A DNA stretch of 64,000 nucleotides, from the NCBI RefSeq assembly GCF_015546965.1, contig NZ_JADMUF010000002.1, positions 249,580 through 313,579 of the forward strand. Reading direction: 5' to 3'. Below, piece by piece: positions 10,897-20,496 of this stretch; the stretch's first letter is position 1, and the number at the start of each line of letters is the position of its first letter. The stretch is from Collinsella aerofaciens. GTDB taxonomy: Bacteria; Actinomycetota; Coriobacteriia; Coriobacteriales; Coriobacteriaceae. A program made the translations under genes and the position numbers. The notes below the pieces were generated by a model that made no database searches, was not told the DNA's origin, and saw only the letters and a program-made list of their open reading frames with translations.

Positions 10897-11427
10897 ATGA
10901 CGGAATCATTTGAGCAGATTGCCGCGCATAACGAAGAGCTCGCACGCGATATTGTCGAGCGTGCAGGTGTTCGTGGCGTGACGGTTTCGACGGCTGAATC
11001 TCTGACGGCGGGCATGATCGCCTCGACGGTTGCCGATATCCCCGGTGCCTCGGCGGTTCTCCGTGGCGGTGCCGTAACGTACTGCGACCAGATTAAGCAC
11101 CGTGTGCTGGGTGTTGAGCAGGAGACGCTCGTTCGCTATACCGCGGTGTCGTATCAGACGGCGCGTGAGATGGCGGCGGGCTCGCTTGAACTTTTTGGCA
11201 GCGATATTGCCGTGAGCGCGACGGGCTATGCCGGCCCCGGTGGTGGGACCGAGGACGATCCAGCTGGCACTTTTTATATTGGCTGGGCGTATCGCTCGGC
11301 CGATGGGGGAGTGCCGGTCGTGGACTCCATTCGTTGTCACTATGAGGGCGATCGTTCGTGTGTCCGTGCCCATGCGGTCGCGGAGGCATTGGGTCGCATC
11401 GTCTGCGTGCTCGATTCTATGGAATAG
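10897..11427 (+). CDS. cinA: nicotinamide-nucleotide amidohydrolase (CinA C-terminal domain, PncC)
   Basis: Deamidates nicotinamide mononucleotide to nicotinate mononucleotide in pyridine-nucleotide recycling. 176 aa, corresponding only to the C-terminal CinA domain; there is no N-terminal MoaB-like domain. Motifs: TAESLTAGMIAS, GGAVTYCDQIKHRVLGV, ATGYAGPGGG. It ends the ftsK-rodZ-yajQ-rimO-pgsA run and is followed by a hairpin. recA starts 257 nt downstream, the usual cinA-recA neighbourhood. Confidence 0.92.
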   Translation: MTESFEQIAAHNEELARDIVERAGVRGVTVSTAESLTAGMIASTVADIPGASAVLRGGAVTYCDQIKHRVLGVEQETLVRYTAVSYQTAREMAAGSLELFGSDIAVSATGYAGPGGGTEDDPAGTFYIGWAYRSADGGVPVVDSIRCHYEGDRSCVRAHAVAEALGRIVCVLDSME

Positions 11428-11434
11428 ACGTGTT

Positions 11435-11460
11435 TTAAGGGGCCTCCGGGCCCCTTAATT
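11435..11460 (+). terminator. hairpin after cinA
   Basis: Ten-base-pair stem TTAAGGGGCC / GGCCCCTTAA closed by the tetraloop TCCG just after the cinA stop. The following T-run is short (TT, then GTGG), so it may work as a terminator or only as an mRNA end. Confidence 0.6.
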
Positions 11461-11632
11461 GTGGAGATAGGGACCTCTGGCGAATTTGCTCTTTGTGCAG
11501 GTGGTTGGCGTATCCTTCCCCGTCATGCCTTGCTTGGTTCGCCTTCGGTCAAGTTTTTGGTCAGTGTTTGGTCGGCGTTTGGTTGGGTTTTGGAAAGGTC
11601 GGCTGCATATGATTTATCTGAACGGTTGACCA

Positions 11633-11646
11633 CGAACAGCCGTTCG
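11633..11646. promoter_or_regulatory. SOS (LexA) box of recA
   Basis: CGAACAGCCGTTCG is a perfect match to the Gram-positive CGAAC-N4-GTTCG LexA operator, 39 nt before the recA ATG. A possible -10 (TATGAT at 11608) lies just upstream of it. This implies DNA-damage control of recA and recX by the lexA gene at 21185..21829. Confidence 0.88.
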
Positions 11647-11684
11647 TTTATTATCGATGCAGGTTGTTAAGAGGAGGGCTATTC

Positions 11685-12833
11685 ATGGCCAAGAATTCAG
11701 GTCCCGTACGTACCGTTCATGCTCGCACGACGGGTAAAGAGCGCGATGAGATGATCGCCACCACCAAGGCCGAGATCGAGAAGAAATTCGGCCAGGGTTC
11801 CATCATGAGGTACGGCGACGGTGGTCCCGAGCTCGAGGTCGAGGCCATTCCCACAGGCGCCCTGGCCCTCGATGCCGCGCTGGGCATCGGCGGCGTGCCG
11901 CGCGGCCGTATCGTCGAGATTTACGGTCCTGAGTCCTCCGGTAAGACAACGCTTTCTCTCGAGATTTTGGCAGAGGCCCAGGCTATGGGCGGCGTCGTGG
12001 CATTTATTGATGCCGAGCACGCGCTCGATCCCACGTATGCCGCGCGTATCGGCGTGGACATCGATGAGGTCCTCATTTCCCAGCCCGATACGGGCGAGCA
12101 GGCGCTCGAGATCGTCGACATGCTCGTGCGCTCTGGCGCCATCGACGCCATCGTCGTCGACTCTGTCGCTGCTTTGACTCCGCGTGCCGAGATCGAGGGC
12201 GAGATCGGCGATACTACGGTCGGCCTTCAAGCCCGTCTGATGAGCCAGGCGCTCCGTAAGCTCGCCGGTTCGCTCGCCAAATCTAAAACGACCTGCATCT
12301 TCATTAACCAGCTGCGCGAGAAGATCGGCGTCATGTTCGGCAACCCCGAGACTACGACGGGCGGCCGTGCCCTCAAGTTCTTCTCGTCGGTGCGCATCGA
12401 TATTCGCCGCATCGACAGCATCAAGCTCAAGGACGAGGTCATCGGCAATCGCGTGCGTGCCAAGGTCGTTAAGAACAAGGTGGCCGCTCCGTTCCGCTCT
12501 GCCGAGTTCGACATCATGTACGGCACGGGCATCTCTAAGGAGGGCTCGATTCTTGACATGGCCGTCGAGTGCGGTATCTGCAAAAAGATGGGCTCTTGGT
12601 TTGCTTACGGTGAGGACAAGCTCGGTAATGGTCGCGAGGCCGCTAAGGCCTTCCTGCGCGAGCATCCCGATTGTGCTGACGAGATCGAGCATAAGGTTCG
12701 CCTCGCCTGCGGCCTTGAATTCGATGACGATGCTCCGTCCGAGGTCGAGCTGACCGATCAGCCCGAAACTGAGGAGTTCGATGAGCTTTACGCCATCGAT
12801 GGCTCCGCGATGCTCGATGACGACGACGAGTAG
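11685..12833 (+). CDS. recA: recombinase RecA
   Basis: DNA strand-exchange ATPase and LexA coprotease. Walker [10 protein letters not shown] is at residues 82-90, with the Walker-B-type segment [10 protein letters not shown] and loop residues [12 protein letters not shown]. The ATG at 11685 is chosen because GAGGAGG lies 8 nt upstream and homology starts there. The N-terminus has about 20 residues before the usual core, and the C-terminus ends in an acidic tail (DDDDE), the normal RecA autoregulatory tail. 382 aa. recX follows after 11 nt. Confidence 0.98.
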   Translation: MAKNSGPVRTVHARTTGKERDEMIATTKAEIEKKFGQGSIMRYGDGGPELEVEAIPTGALALDAALGIGGVPRGRIVEIYGPESSGKTTLSLEILAEAQAMGGVVAFIDAEHALDPTYAARIGVDIDEVLISQPDTGEQALEIVDMLVRSGAIDAIVVDSVAALTPRAEIEGEIGDTTVGLQARLMSQALRKLAGSLAKSKTTCIFINQLREKIGVMFGNPETTTGGRALKFFSSVRIDIRRIDSIKLKDEVIGNRVRAKVVKNKVAAPFRSAEFDIMYGTGISKEGSILDMAVECGICKKMGSWFAYGEDKLGNGREAAKAFLREHPDCADEIEHKVRLACGLEFDDDAPSEVELTDQPETEEFDELYAIDGSAMLDDDDE

Positions 12834-12844
12834 CGGTTGCCCTC

Positions 12845-13537
12845 ATGTCGTATACGGTGACCGAGGCCACGGTCGTCTTTCCCGATAAGAAGGCGACCTC
12901 CTCGTTCTCGAGTGGGTCTGCATCAAAAAAGCCTTGTGCACATATCGACTGCGAGCTCGAGGGTGGTTTTGAACGATCCATCTGGATTCCTGTTCGTGTT
13001 GCGCGTCTGTTTCTTAAAAATCGCCCCGATCTTCCCTGCGATTGGGATGAGTTTCGCGAAGCGGTACAGCTCATTGAGTGTAAATGCGCGCTTACCATGG
13101 TGACTGAGATGCTGTCGCGCCGCGACCATGCCACGGGTGAGGTCCGTGACAAGCTGGCTCGTTACGGATTTCGCCAGCCCGCAATTGATTTTGCCGTCCA
13201 GCGTGCCACTGAGTATCACTTTTTAGATGAGAACCGCTTTTGCTCGTACTTTATCGAGGAACGCAAACGACGCGGCTGGGGACAGCGCAAGATTGAGACC
13301 GAGCTCAAGCGCCGCCATGTCGTACTCGATGATATCCCCGGCTATCCCGAGAATTATTTTGCCGCGGATGACGACTTGGCTCGCGCATCGGCTCTACTCG
13401 CGAAGCGTCGTGTTCCCGAGACACGTGGATTCGAAAAGCTCGTCCGGTTTTTGATGGGCAAGGGCTTTTCGTACCACATCGCCGCCGATGCCGTTAAGGC
13501 GCGTCTCGATGCCGAACGTGAGGAATGTGCAGTTTAG
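12845..13537 (+). CDS. recX: regulatory protein RecX
   Basis: Small helical-repeat protein that modulates the RecA filament. It shows typical RecX repeat phrases: LSRRDHATGEVRDKL, FLDENRFCSYFIEERKRRGWGQRKIE and RFLMGKGFSYHIAADAV. 230 aa, with an N-terminal region of about 75 residues before the repeats. It lies directly after recA and is presumably co-transcribed from the SOS-regulated promoter. The ribosome-binding site is weak, which fits lower expression than RecA. Confidence 0.9.
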   Translation: MSYTVTEATVVFPDKKATSSFSSGSASKKPCAHIDCELEGGFERSIWIPVRVARLFLKNRPDLPCDWDEFREAVQLIECKCALTMVTEMLSRRDHATGEVRDKLARYGFRQPAIDFAVQRATEYHFLDENRFCSYFIEERKRRGWGQRKIETELKRRHVVLDDIPGYPENYFAADDDLARASALLAKRRVPETRGFEKLVRFLMGKGFSYHIAADAVKARLDAEREECAV

Positions 13538-13610
13538 ACACATGCTAGACGCATGCGTTTTGCGTACCCGCCGTTCACCGCGTTTAAGTCGCCGTACCGA
13601 GTCCATTTAT

Positions 13611-13639
13611 TTGACAGTTGTTACGGTTCAACGTACGAT
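13611..13639 (+). promoter_or_regulatory. sigma-70-type promoter upstream of rny
   Basis: TTGACA (13611-13616), 17-nt spacer, TACGAT (13634-13639): a near-consensus housekeeping promoter. It would give a leader of about 160 nt before rny. Confidence 0.75.
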
Positions 13640-13744
13640 AAACACTGTCATTTGCTTTGTGATATGTGCTCATCTTTGATGAGTTTGTTTATATGTTTAT
13701 CTGTATCCGACCCGCATAAGCTGCGCCCATATTACTCAAATGTC

Positions 13745-13776
13745 GCGAGCCGTTCGTAAGGACGGTTCGCTTTGTT
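13745..13776 (+). terminator. terminator-like hairpin in the rny leader
   Basis: Stem GCGAGCCGT / ACGGTTCGC with an 8-nt loop followed by TTTGTTGTGT. It lies between the promoter at 13611 and the rny start, so it may attenuate rny rather than end recX. Confidence 0.5.
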
Positions 13777-13805
13777 GTGTAACGAATCCATAAAAAGGAG
13801 TGAGC

Positions 13806-15356
13806 ATGCCTATCATCGCAGCGCTCGTTGGCATCGTTTTGGGTGCCATCGCCGCCATTGCCTACATGCGCACCGCCAAGCAGGGTAGTCTTCACGAGGC
13901 CGACGAAAAGATCCAGTCGGCTCACGCACAGGCTGAGTCCCTTATCGGTGATGCAAAGCGTCAGGCCGAGACCCTCAAAAAAGAGGCTCTGCTTGAGGCC
14001 AAGGAAGAGATTATCAAGAACAAGCAGGCTGCCGAGGCCGAGGACAAGCAGCGTAAGAGTGAGATTCGTACGCTAGAGAACCGCGTGATGCAGCGCGAGG
14101 AGTCCCTCGATCGCCGCAACGATGCCCTCGACAAGCGTGAACATCAGCTGTCCAGCCAGGCTGGCCAGGTCGAGAAGCGCTCTCGCGAGCTTGAGGAGCT
14201 CTGCGCCAAGCAGACCTCGGAGCTCGAGCGCATCGCCGACCTGACCCGCGAGGATGCTCACAAGGAACTCCTCGACAAGGTTCGTGGCGAGGTTACCCAC
14301 GAGGCCGCTACGATCATCCGTGAGTCCGAGCAGCAGGTTCGCGCCGAGTGCCACAAGACCGCCCAGGAGATCTTGTCCCTGGCGATTCAGCGCTGTGCCG
14401 CCGATCACACCGCCGAGGTCACCGTTACCTCCGTGCATATTCCGTCTGACGACCTGAAGGGTCGCATCATCGGCCGCGAGGGTCGCAATATCCGCACCTT
14501 CGAGCAGGTTTCCGGCGTCAACCTCGTGATCGATGATACGCCCGAGACCGTCGTGCTTTCGAGCTTCGATCCGGTCCGTCGCGAGACCGCCCGCGTCGCC
14601 CTCGAGAACCTTATTGCTGACGGCCGCATTCATCCTGCCCGTATCGAGGAGATGTATCACAAGGCCGCCGACTTGGTTCAACAGCGCGTGCGCGAGGCTG
14701 GCGAACAGGCTGCCTTCGATACCGGTATCCACGATCTGCACCCCGAGATCGTTAAGACCCTTGGTGCTCTGCGCTACCGCACCTCGTTTGGTCAGAACGT
14801 GCTCCAGCACTCCCTCGAGGTTTCCGACCTGTGCGGCGTGATGGCTTCCGAGCTTGGCCTGGACGTTGTGACCGCCAAGCGTGCTGGTCTGCTGCACGAT
14901 CTTGGCAAGGCTATCGACCATGACGTCGAGGGTCCGCATGCCGTTATCGGCGCCGAGCTCGCCCGTCGCTATGGCGAGAAGCCCGTTATCGTTCACGCTA
15001 TCGAGGCTCACCACGCCGACGTCGACCCCAACACGGTGCTCGATGTTCTGGTCCAGGCTGCCGATGCCGTTTCTGCCTCTCGCCCCGGTGCCCGTCGCGA
15101 ATCGGCCGAGAACTATATCAAGCGCCTTGAGAAGCTCGAGGAGATTGCCAACTCCCATGACGGCGTCGAGCGTACCTATGCCATGCAGGCTGGTCGCGAG
15201 GTCCACGTCATGGTTCAGCCGGACAAGATTTCCGATGCTCAGTCCACGGTCTTGGCTCATGACATCGCCCATCAGATCGAGGAAGAGATGGAGTATCCCG
15301 GTCAGGTGCGCGTCGTCGTGATTCGCGAGAGCCGCGCTGTCGATATCGCTAAATAA
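13806..15356 (+). CDS. rny: ribonuclease Y
   Basis: Membrane-anchored endoribonuclease that starts mRNA decay. One N-terminal membrane helix (residues 2-20), a long coiled coil (25-190), a KH domain ([16 protein letters not shown] near 218), an HD domain with His at HSLEVS (335) and the HD pair in LLHDLGKA (361-367), then the family C-terminal domain. The ATG at 13806 has AAGGAG 5 nt upstream; an in-frame GTG at 13800 would overlap that site. 516 aa, standard length. The next gene starts 1 nt after the stop. Confidence 0.96.
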   Translation: MPIIAALVGIVLGAIAAIAYMRTAKQGSLHEADEKIQSAHAQAESLIGDAKRQAETLKKEALLEAKEEIIKNKQAAEAEDKQRKSEIRTLENRVMQREESLDRRNDALDKREHQLSSQAGQVEKRSRELEELCAKQTSELERIADLTREDAHKELLDKVRGEVTHEAATIIRESEQQVRAECHKTAQEILSLAIQRCAADHTAEVTVTSVHIPSDDLKGRIIGREGRNIRTFEQVSGVNLVIDDTPETVVLSSFDPVRRETARVALENLIADGRIHPARIEEMYHKAADLVQQRVREAGEQAAFDTGIHDLHPEIVKTLGALRYRTSFGQNVLQHSLEVSDLCGVMASELGLDVVTAKRAGLLHDLGKAIDHDVEGPHAVIGAELARRYGEKPVIVHAIEAHHADVDPNTVLDVLVQAADAVSASRPGARRESAENYIKRLEKLEEIANSHDGVERTYAMQAGREVHVMVQPDKISDAQSTVLAHDIAHQIEEEMEYPGQVRVVVIRESRAVDIAK

Positions 15357-15357
15357 C

Positions 15358-16443
15358 ATGAACGACGCGAACGAGCTCATCTCATTTATCGCGTCGATGT
15401 CGGGGGAGGGCAACCTTCGCGTCGAGGAGAACCTTGGCGAGGGGTATGTCCGCCTCCGCGTTTCGGAGGCCGAGCGGCGCCAGGCAAAGCACGACATTCA
15501 GCATGTCGAGGATATTGTCATCGAAATGCTGCGCAACGCTCGTGATGCCGGCGCCGACAAGGTCTATCTCGCCACGACCAAGGAAGATGGCGTCCGTACG
15601 CTCGTCTTTCTGGATAACGGCTCGGGTGTGCCGCAGGATATGCAGGAGCGCATCTTCGATGCCCGCGTTACCTCCAAGCTCGAGAGCATGAAGATGGATC
15701 GTTGGGGCGTTCACGGTCGAGGCATGGCATTGTTCTCGATTAAGCAGAACACCGACGAGGCACGCGTTGTCGCGTCGGATGTTGACCTTGGCTCGGTCTT
15801 TAAGGTGAGCGTCGCTACTGACCGCCTTGGCGAGCGCGCCGATCAGTCCAGCTGGCCTCAGGCCGTGAAGGACGAGGACGGTCACTATGTCTGCGCCCGT
15901 GGCCCTCACAACATCATTCGCGCCGCCTGCGAGTTTGCCCTCGAGGAGCTGCGCGCCTGTGATGTCTATCTGGGGTCTCCGTCCGAGATCGCCGCGACGC
16001 TGCATGCACAGGCCTCCAGCCGTCTCGATGCTTCCCGTCTTTTGTTTATCGATGACGAAGCCGAGCTTCCCGTGGTGGATCGTCTGGGTCTTGCTTCGGA
16101 TGCGGAAGACTTTATCCGTATCTGTTCGGGTTTGGGCCTTGAGATGTCCGAGCGTACGGCGCATCGTATCTTGGCGGGCCAGATTAAGCCCGTTCGCGGT
16201 GTGACCGCACGCCTGCTTCGCGAGCGCGATTCATCTTCACATGCATCTGCTCCGGTTGATCTCGCCAAAGATCGTCGCGGGTTGCGTATTGCCAAGGACG
16301 ACATGGCGCAGTTCTCGCGAGCCGTGGAGCGCGACTTTAACGATCTTGCATCGCGGTACTATCTCAACCTTTGCGGCGACCCCAAGATTCGTGTTTCACG
16401 TGATCGCATCACTGTGACGTTCGATCTTGCCAAAGAGGAATAG
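15358..16443 (+). CDS. GHKL-type ATP-binding protein of unknown role
   Basis: 361 aa. A GHKL (Bergerat) ATPase fold is visible: N box EMLRNARDAGAD near residue 55 (ExxxNAxDA), DNGSGVP near 86, and a G2-type lid GVHGRGMALFS near 119. There is no histidine-kinase dimerisation domain, MutL linker or topoisomerase part that I recognise; the C-terminal half (170-361) is unassigned. It is wedged 1 nt after rny and 74 nt before spoVS, so is probably co-expressed with RNase Y. ATP binding is well supported; the cellular role is not. Confidence 0.7.
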   Translation: MNDANELISFIASMSGEGNLRVEENLGEGYVRLRVSEAERRQAKHDIQHVEDIVIEMLRNARDAGADKVYLATTKEDGVRTLVFLDNGSGVPQDMQERIFDARVTSKLESMKMDRWGVHGRGMALFSIKQNTDEARVVASDVDLGSVFKVSVATDRLGERADQSSWPQAVKDEDGHYVCARGPHNIIRAACEFALEELRACDVYLGSPSEIAATLHAQASSRLDASRLLFIDDEAELPVVDRLGLASDAEDFIRICSGLGLEMSERTAHRILAGQIKPVRGVTARLLRERDSSSHASAPVDLAKDRRGLRIAKDDMAQFSRAVERDFNDLASRYYLNLCGDPKIRVSRDRITVTFDLAKEE

Positions 16444-16517
16444 CATCTTTACCGAGTCCGTTCGGTACGATACAGTTATTGCAGTTAAAACGTACTTTTA
16501 AACGCAGGAGTTTCTTC

Positions 16518-16835
16518 ATGGATTGCCTGAAGGTATCAAGCAAATCATCGCCCGCGTCCGTTGCCGGCGCCATTGCCGGCATGGTCAAAGATGGTGTTCC
16601 CGTTAATATTCAGTGTGTCGGCGCGGGTGCCGTCAATCAGGCCATTAAGGCTGTGGCCATTGCACGCGGATTTTTGATTCCGACCGGGTTTGATATTTCC
16701 TGCGCGCCGGTGTTCTCCGACATCCTCATCAACGGGGAGTCGCGCACGGCCATCCGTCTTTCTATTTACGTTCATCAGATTAATCGTGCCGCTATGGATA
16801 GCGTTGTGATGGACGACGTTAAGCCTGTGGCATAG
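16518..16835 (+). CDS. spoVS: stage V sporulation protein S (SpoVS) family protein
   Basis: 105 aa Alba-like protein: MDCLKVSSKSSPASVAGAIAG, GAGAVNQAIKAVAIARGFL, IRLSIYVH. SpoVS homologues occur in many non-sporulating bacteria beside rny, as here, and are thought to bind nucleic acid. The ATG at 16518 with GCAGGAG upstream is the family start. Coriobacteria do not sporulate, so the gene name is historical. Confidence 0.92.
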   Translation: MDCLKVSSKSSPASVAGAIAGMVKDGVPVNIQCVGAGAVNQAIKAVAIARGFLIPTGFDISCAPVFSDILINGESRTAIRLSIYVHQINRAAMDSVVMDDVKPVA

Positions 16836-16898
16836 ATTGTTTACTCTTTGCCCGCGCTCTTTGATTCCGCCTATTCCACCTCGTTAGGACTTATACAC

Positions 16899-18269
16899 AT
16901 GGACCAGGGTTCCGTACGCGATATTCTTGCCGGTAAAACCTACTTCATCCGCACCTTTGGCTGCCAGATGAATCAGCACGACTCCGAGCGCGTGAGTGGC
17001 CTGCTCGACTCGTATGGCTGCCTCATGGCGCTCGATCCGGAGCATGCTGACATTGTCGTGTTCATGACGTGCTGCGTTCGTGAGGCCGCTGACACCCGTC
17101 TGTACGGTCAGTGCAACTCTTGTAAGAGCCTCCCGCCTTCACCCTCGGGCAAGCGCGTGGTCGCCGTGGGCGGCTGCATCGCGCAGCGCGACGGCGAGGG
17201 CCTGCTCACAAATGTCGATAACGTCAATGTTATCTTTGGCACGCATTCTATCGCGCATGTTGCCGAGCTCATTGCCGAGGCATTCATGGACGGCAAACGT
17301 CATATTCGCACCAACGAGCACGAGGACACGGATGCTATGAGCATGCCGTGGCATCGTGAGACTCAGTATCATGCCTGGGTCCCCATTATGACGGGCTGTA
17401 ATAACTTCTGCACCTATTGCATCGTGCCGTATGTGCGCGGTCGCGAAAAGAGCCGTCCTTTCGAGGAGATTGTCGACGAGGTAACCGGTCTAGTACGCCA
17501 GGGCGTGCGTGAGGTTACGCTTTTGGGTCAAAACGTCAACTCCTATGGTCGCGATCTGTTTGGCAAGCCGCGCTTTGCCGACCTGTTGCGTGCCGTGGGC
17601 GATACGGGTGTAGAGCGTATTTTCTTTACTTCCTCGCATCCCAAAGACCTGCTGCCCGAGACTATCGACGCTATGGCCGAGACGTCTGCCGTCATGCCGC
17701 AGCTGCACTTGGCAGTTCAGTCGGGCTCGACTCGAATCCTTAAAGAGATGAATCGTCGCTATACGCGCGAGGATTATCTGGGCCTGGTCGATCGCATCCG
17801 CAATCGCATGCCCGATATCGCGCTTTCGACCGATATCATCGTGGGCTTCCCCGGAGAGACCGAGGAAGACTTTGAGCAGACGCTCTCGCTTGCCGAGACG
17901 GTCCGTTATGCTCAGGCCTATACGTTTATCTATTCCAAGCGCGCCGGTACTCCGGCAGCCGAGATTGACGATCCCACGCCTCATGAGGTGATTCTTGAGC
18001 GCTTCAACCGTCTGGTGAAGGTTATCGAGACCACTGCGCACGAGTATAACCAGGGTGAGCTCCACACTGTTGTGCCGGCGCTTATTGAGGGTACGAGTAA
18101 AAAGAATGACGCGGTGCTGTTGGGCAAGAGTCCTAAGAATCAGACCGTTCATGCACCGATTCCCGAGGGCTACAGCATCAATCAGTTGATTGGCAAGATT
18201 GTCGATGTTGACATCGATGTTGCCAAGACGTGGTATCTGTCCGGATCCGTTGTGGGCGAGCCGCGCTAA
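16899..18269 (+). CDS. miaB: tRNA-2-methylthio-N6-dimethylallyladenosine synthase
   Basis: Radical-SAM methylthiotransferase acting on i6A37 of tRNA. The N-terminal MTTase cysteines are FGCQMNQHDSE, MTCCVRE and GGCIAQRDG; the radical-SAM triad is CNNFCTYC near residue 167, followed by IVPYVRGREKSRP; the C-terminus is a TRAM domain. The ATG at 16899 with AGGA upstream fits homology better than an upstream TTG at 16848. 456 aa. The stop codon overlaps the miaA start, so both i6A enzymes are made together. Confidence 0.95.
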   Translation: MDQGSVRDILAGKTYFIRTFGCQMNQHDSERVSGLLDSYGCLMALDPEHADIVVFMTCCVREAADTRLYGQCNSCKSLPPSPSGKRVVAVGGCIAQRDGEGLLTNVDNVNVIFGTHSIAHVAELIAEAFMDGKRHIRTNEHEDTDAMSMPWHRETQYHAWVPIMTGCNNFCTYCIVPYVRGREKSRPFEEIVDEVTGLVRQGVREVTLLGQNVNSYGRDLFGKPRFADLLRAVGDTGVERIFFTSSHPKDLLPETIDAMAETSAVMPQLHLAVQSGSTRILKEMNRRYTREDYLGLVDRIRNRMPDIALSTDIIVGFPGETEEDFEQTLSLAETVRYAQAYTFIYSKRAGTPAAEIDDPTPHEVILERFNRLVKVIETTAHEYNQGELHTVVPALIEGTSKKNDAVLLGKSPKNQTVHAPIPEGYSINQLIGKIVDVDIDVAKTWYLSGSVVGEPR

Positions 18270-19207
18270 TGATTTCTCACGGGGCAGGCCTTTCCGCCGT
18301 TGCGATTGTCGGTCCGACCGCGGTTGGTAAAAGTGATGTCGCAGATCGTTTAGCGGCTCGTCTTTCGTCCGAAGTGCTGTCGTGTGACGCGATGCAAATC
18401 TATCGAGGTATGGATATCGGCACTGCCAAGATGACACCAGAGGAATGCACGGCGCCTCTACGCCTGGTTGATATTGTTGAACCGGGCGTTGCATATTCTG
18501 CAGCGTTGTATCAGGCAGACGCTCGTGTACATGTTGAGCGCTTGCTGGGCGAGGACCGCCTACCGGTGTTTTGCGGGGGTACGGGCTTGTATCTCAAGGC
18601 GGCCCTGGATGAGATGGATTTTCCCTCGGGCGAACTTGAGGACGATCGCCGCGCGGGGTATCAGGAGCTTGCCGAGCGCATTGGCGAGGAAGCGCTGCAC
18701 GCGCTGCTTGCCGAGCGTGACCCCGAGTCCGCCGCGGTCATCCACCCCCATAATGTTCGTCGCGTGATTCGCGCGCTGGAAATGCACGATGATGGCGTGT
18801 CCTACGCGCAACAAAAGTCGCAGTTTAGTGTTCCGCGCGAGCATTATCACGCTCTGTGGTTTGGATTGATGCGTAATCGCGAGGTGCTTTACGAGCGAAT
18901 TAACCTACGCGTCGATCTGATGTTTGAGCAGGGTCTTGTTGATGAGGTCCGTGGTCTTATGGACCAGGGGCTGAGAGATGCCCTAACTTCGATGCAAGCG
19001 ATTGGCTATAAAGAGATTATCGATGCCTTTGACGGCGTGATTTCTATGGATGAGGCTCGCGAACTCATCAAGATGCGTTCGCGTCGCTATGCCAAGCGTC
19101 AGCTCTCGTGGTTTAAACGCGATGACCGCATCGTGTGGTTCGACATGGACGAGTTTACGATCGATGGGGTCGTTAAGGATATCCTTCACCGTATCGAGGC
19201 GGCCTAA
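18269..19207 (+). CDS. miaA: tRNA dimethylallyltransferase
   Basis: Transfers a dimethylallyl group to A37 of tRNAs reading UNN codons, giving the substrate of MiaB. P-loop GPTAVGKSDVA at residues 14-24, DAMQIYRGMDIGTAK near 47, the FCGGTGLYLKA segment near 100, and QAIGYKEI near 245. 312 aa. The start overlaps the miaB stop by 1 nt (TAATG) and the gene's own stop overlaps the hflX start in the same way. Confidence 0.95.
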   Translation: MISHGAGLSAVAIVGPTAVGKSDVADRLAARLSSEVLSCDAMQIYRGMDIGTAKMTPEECTAPLRLVDIVEPGVAYSAALYQADARVHVERLLGEDRLPVFCGGTGLYLKAALDEMDFPSGELEDDRRAGYQELAERIGEEALHALLAERDPESAAVIHPHNVRRVIRALEMHDDGVSYAQQKSQFSVPREHYHALWFGLMRNREVLYERINLRVDLMFEQGLVDEVRGLMDQGLRDALTSMQAIGYKEIIDAFDGVISMDEARELIKMRSRRYAKRQLSWFKRDDRIVWFDMDEFTIDGVVKDILHRIEAA

Positions 19208-20496
19208 TGGCTCGATTTCCCCTCGTTCCCACGGCGCCTGAGCCCGAACGTGCCGTTCTTGTCGGAGTTGAGTGGCGCGATAACGCCTGGCCGCTTGATC
19301 GTTCGCTTGACGAGCTTGAGCGCCTGGCCCATACGGCTGGCGCCCAGTGCGTGGCGCGTTTGTCACAACGCCTGGTTAAGCCGTATCCAAAATCGTTTAT
19401 TGGCTCCGGAAAGGTTGAGGAGCTTTGCGGGCTCGTGCATCGTATGGATGCCGATGTTGTTATCTTCGACGACGATTTAACGCCCTCGCAGCAGTCGTAT
19501 CTTGAGAAAGCCGTGGGCGAACCGGTTAAGATTATCGATCGCACGGCGTTGATTCTCGATATCTTTGGCCTGCACGCTCAGACCCGTGAGGGCCGCCTGC
19601 AGGTGCAGCTGGCCCAATTGCAGTATTTGTTGCCCCGCTTGCGTGGTATGTGGAGCCATCTTGCTAAAGAGCAGACACGCGGTGGCATTGGCTCGCGCTT
19701 TGGCCAGGGCGAAAGCCAGCTCGAGGTTGACCGACGTTTGATTCGCAACAAGATTGCCGCGCTTCGTCGTGAGCTTAAGCAGGTCGAACAGCGCCGCGAT
19801 GTCCAGTCAAAGAGTCGTATCGAGTCGCCGGCGTTTCGCGTTGCCCTAGCCGGTTATACCAATGCCGGTAAGTCGACGTTGCTCAATCGCCTGACCGGGT
19901 CCACGGTGCTTTCTCAGGACAAATTGTTCGCCACGCTCGATCCGACGACGCGCTCGTATCGCTTGCCCGGTGGTCGCGGTATGACCATTACCGATACCGT
20001 TGGCTTTATTCAAAAGCTGCCGCATGGTCTCGTTGATGCCTTTAAGTCCACGCTGTCCGAGGTCCTTGGTGCCGACCTGATCCTTAAAGTTGTGGATGCC
20101 TCTGACGAGGACTACGAGCGCCAACTCGAGGCAGTCGATCGCGTTCTTGACGAGATCGGTGCCGGTGAGCGTTTGACCCTTACGGTGTTCAATAAAATCG
20201 ACCTACTCGATAGCGTCGACCGATTAAGTTTCCATCGTCGCTATCCCGAGGCCGTGCTGTTCTCGGCCCAGACGGGCGAGGGGCTCGACGATCTCGTCGA
20301 CCGTATTGCTCGAGAGGCGGCTGCCACCGATGTGTTGCTTTCTGCGGATATCCCGTATCGCGAGGGCGCCCTCATCACGCTGGTGCATGAGCAGGGGACC
20401 CTTCTGCATGAGGAATATTTAGGGGACGGGGTTCGCATTGTGGCGAAGTTGCCGGCCCGTATCGCGCCGCGTCTTGGGCGCTATCGTACGGAGTAA
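19207..20496 (+). CDS. hflX: GTPase HflX
   Basis: Ribosome-associated GTPase that splits stalled 70S ribosomes. The N-terminal HflX domain has IGSGKVEEL, VIFDDDLTPSQQ and LDIFGLHAQTREGRLQVQ. A glycine-rich loop (RGGIGSRFGQGES) leads to the GTPase: G1 GYTNAGKST near 217, G3 DTVGFI, G4 NKID. 429 aa. It continues the miaB-miaA-hflX order of Actinobacteria. Its last 16 bases overlap the convergent gene at 20481. Confidence 0.95.
   Translation: MARFPLVPTAPEPERAVLVGVEWRDNAWPLDRSLDELERLAHTAGAQCVARLSQRLVKPYPKSFIGSGKVEELCGLVHRMDADVVIFDDDLTPSQQSYLEKAVGEPVKIIDRTALILDIFGLHAQTREGRLQVQLAQLQYLLPRLRGMWSHLAKEQTRGGIGSRFGQGESQLEVDRRLIRNKIAALRRELKQVEQRRDVQSKSRIESPAFRVALAGYTNAGKSTLLNRLTGSTVLSQDKLFATLDPTTRSYRLPGGRGMTITDTVGFIQKLPHGLVDAFKSTLSEVLGADLILKVVDASDEDYERQLEAVDRVLDEIGAGERLTLTVFNKIDLLDSVDRLSFHRRYPEAVLFSAQTGEGLDDLVDRIAREAAATDVLLSADIPYREGALITLVHEQGTLLHEEYLGDGVRIVAKLPARIAPRLGRYRTE

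Noticed and set aside
11461-11670. 69-aa frame upstream of recA
   Set aside because: Covers the recA promoter and SOS box, lacks a ribosome site and has no protein-like pattern.
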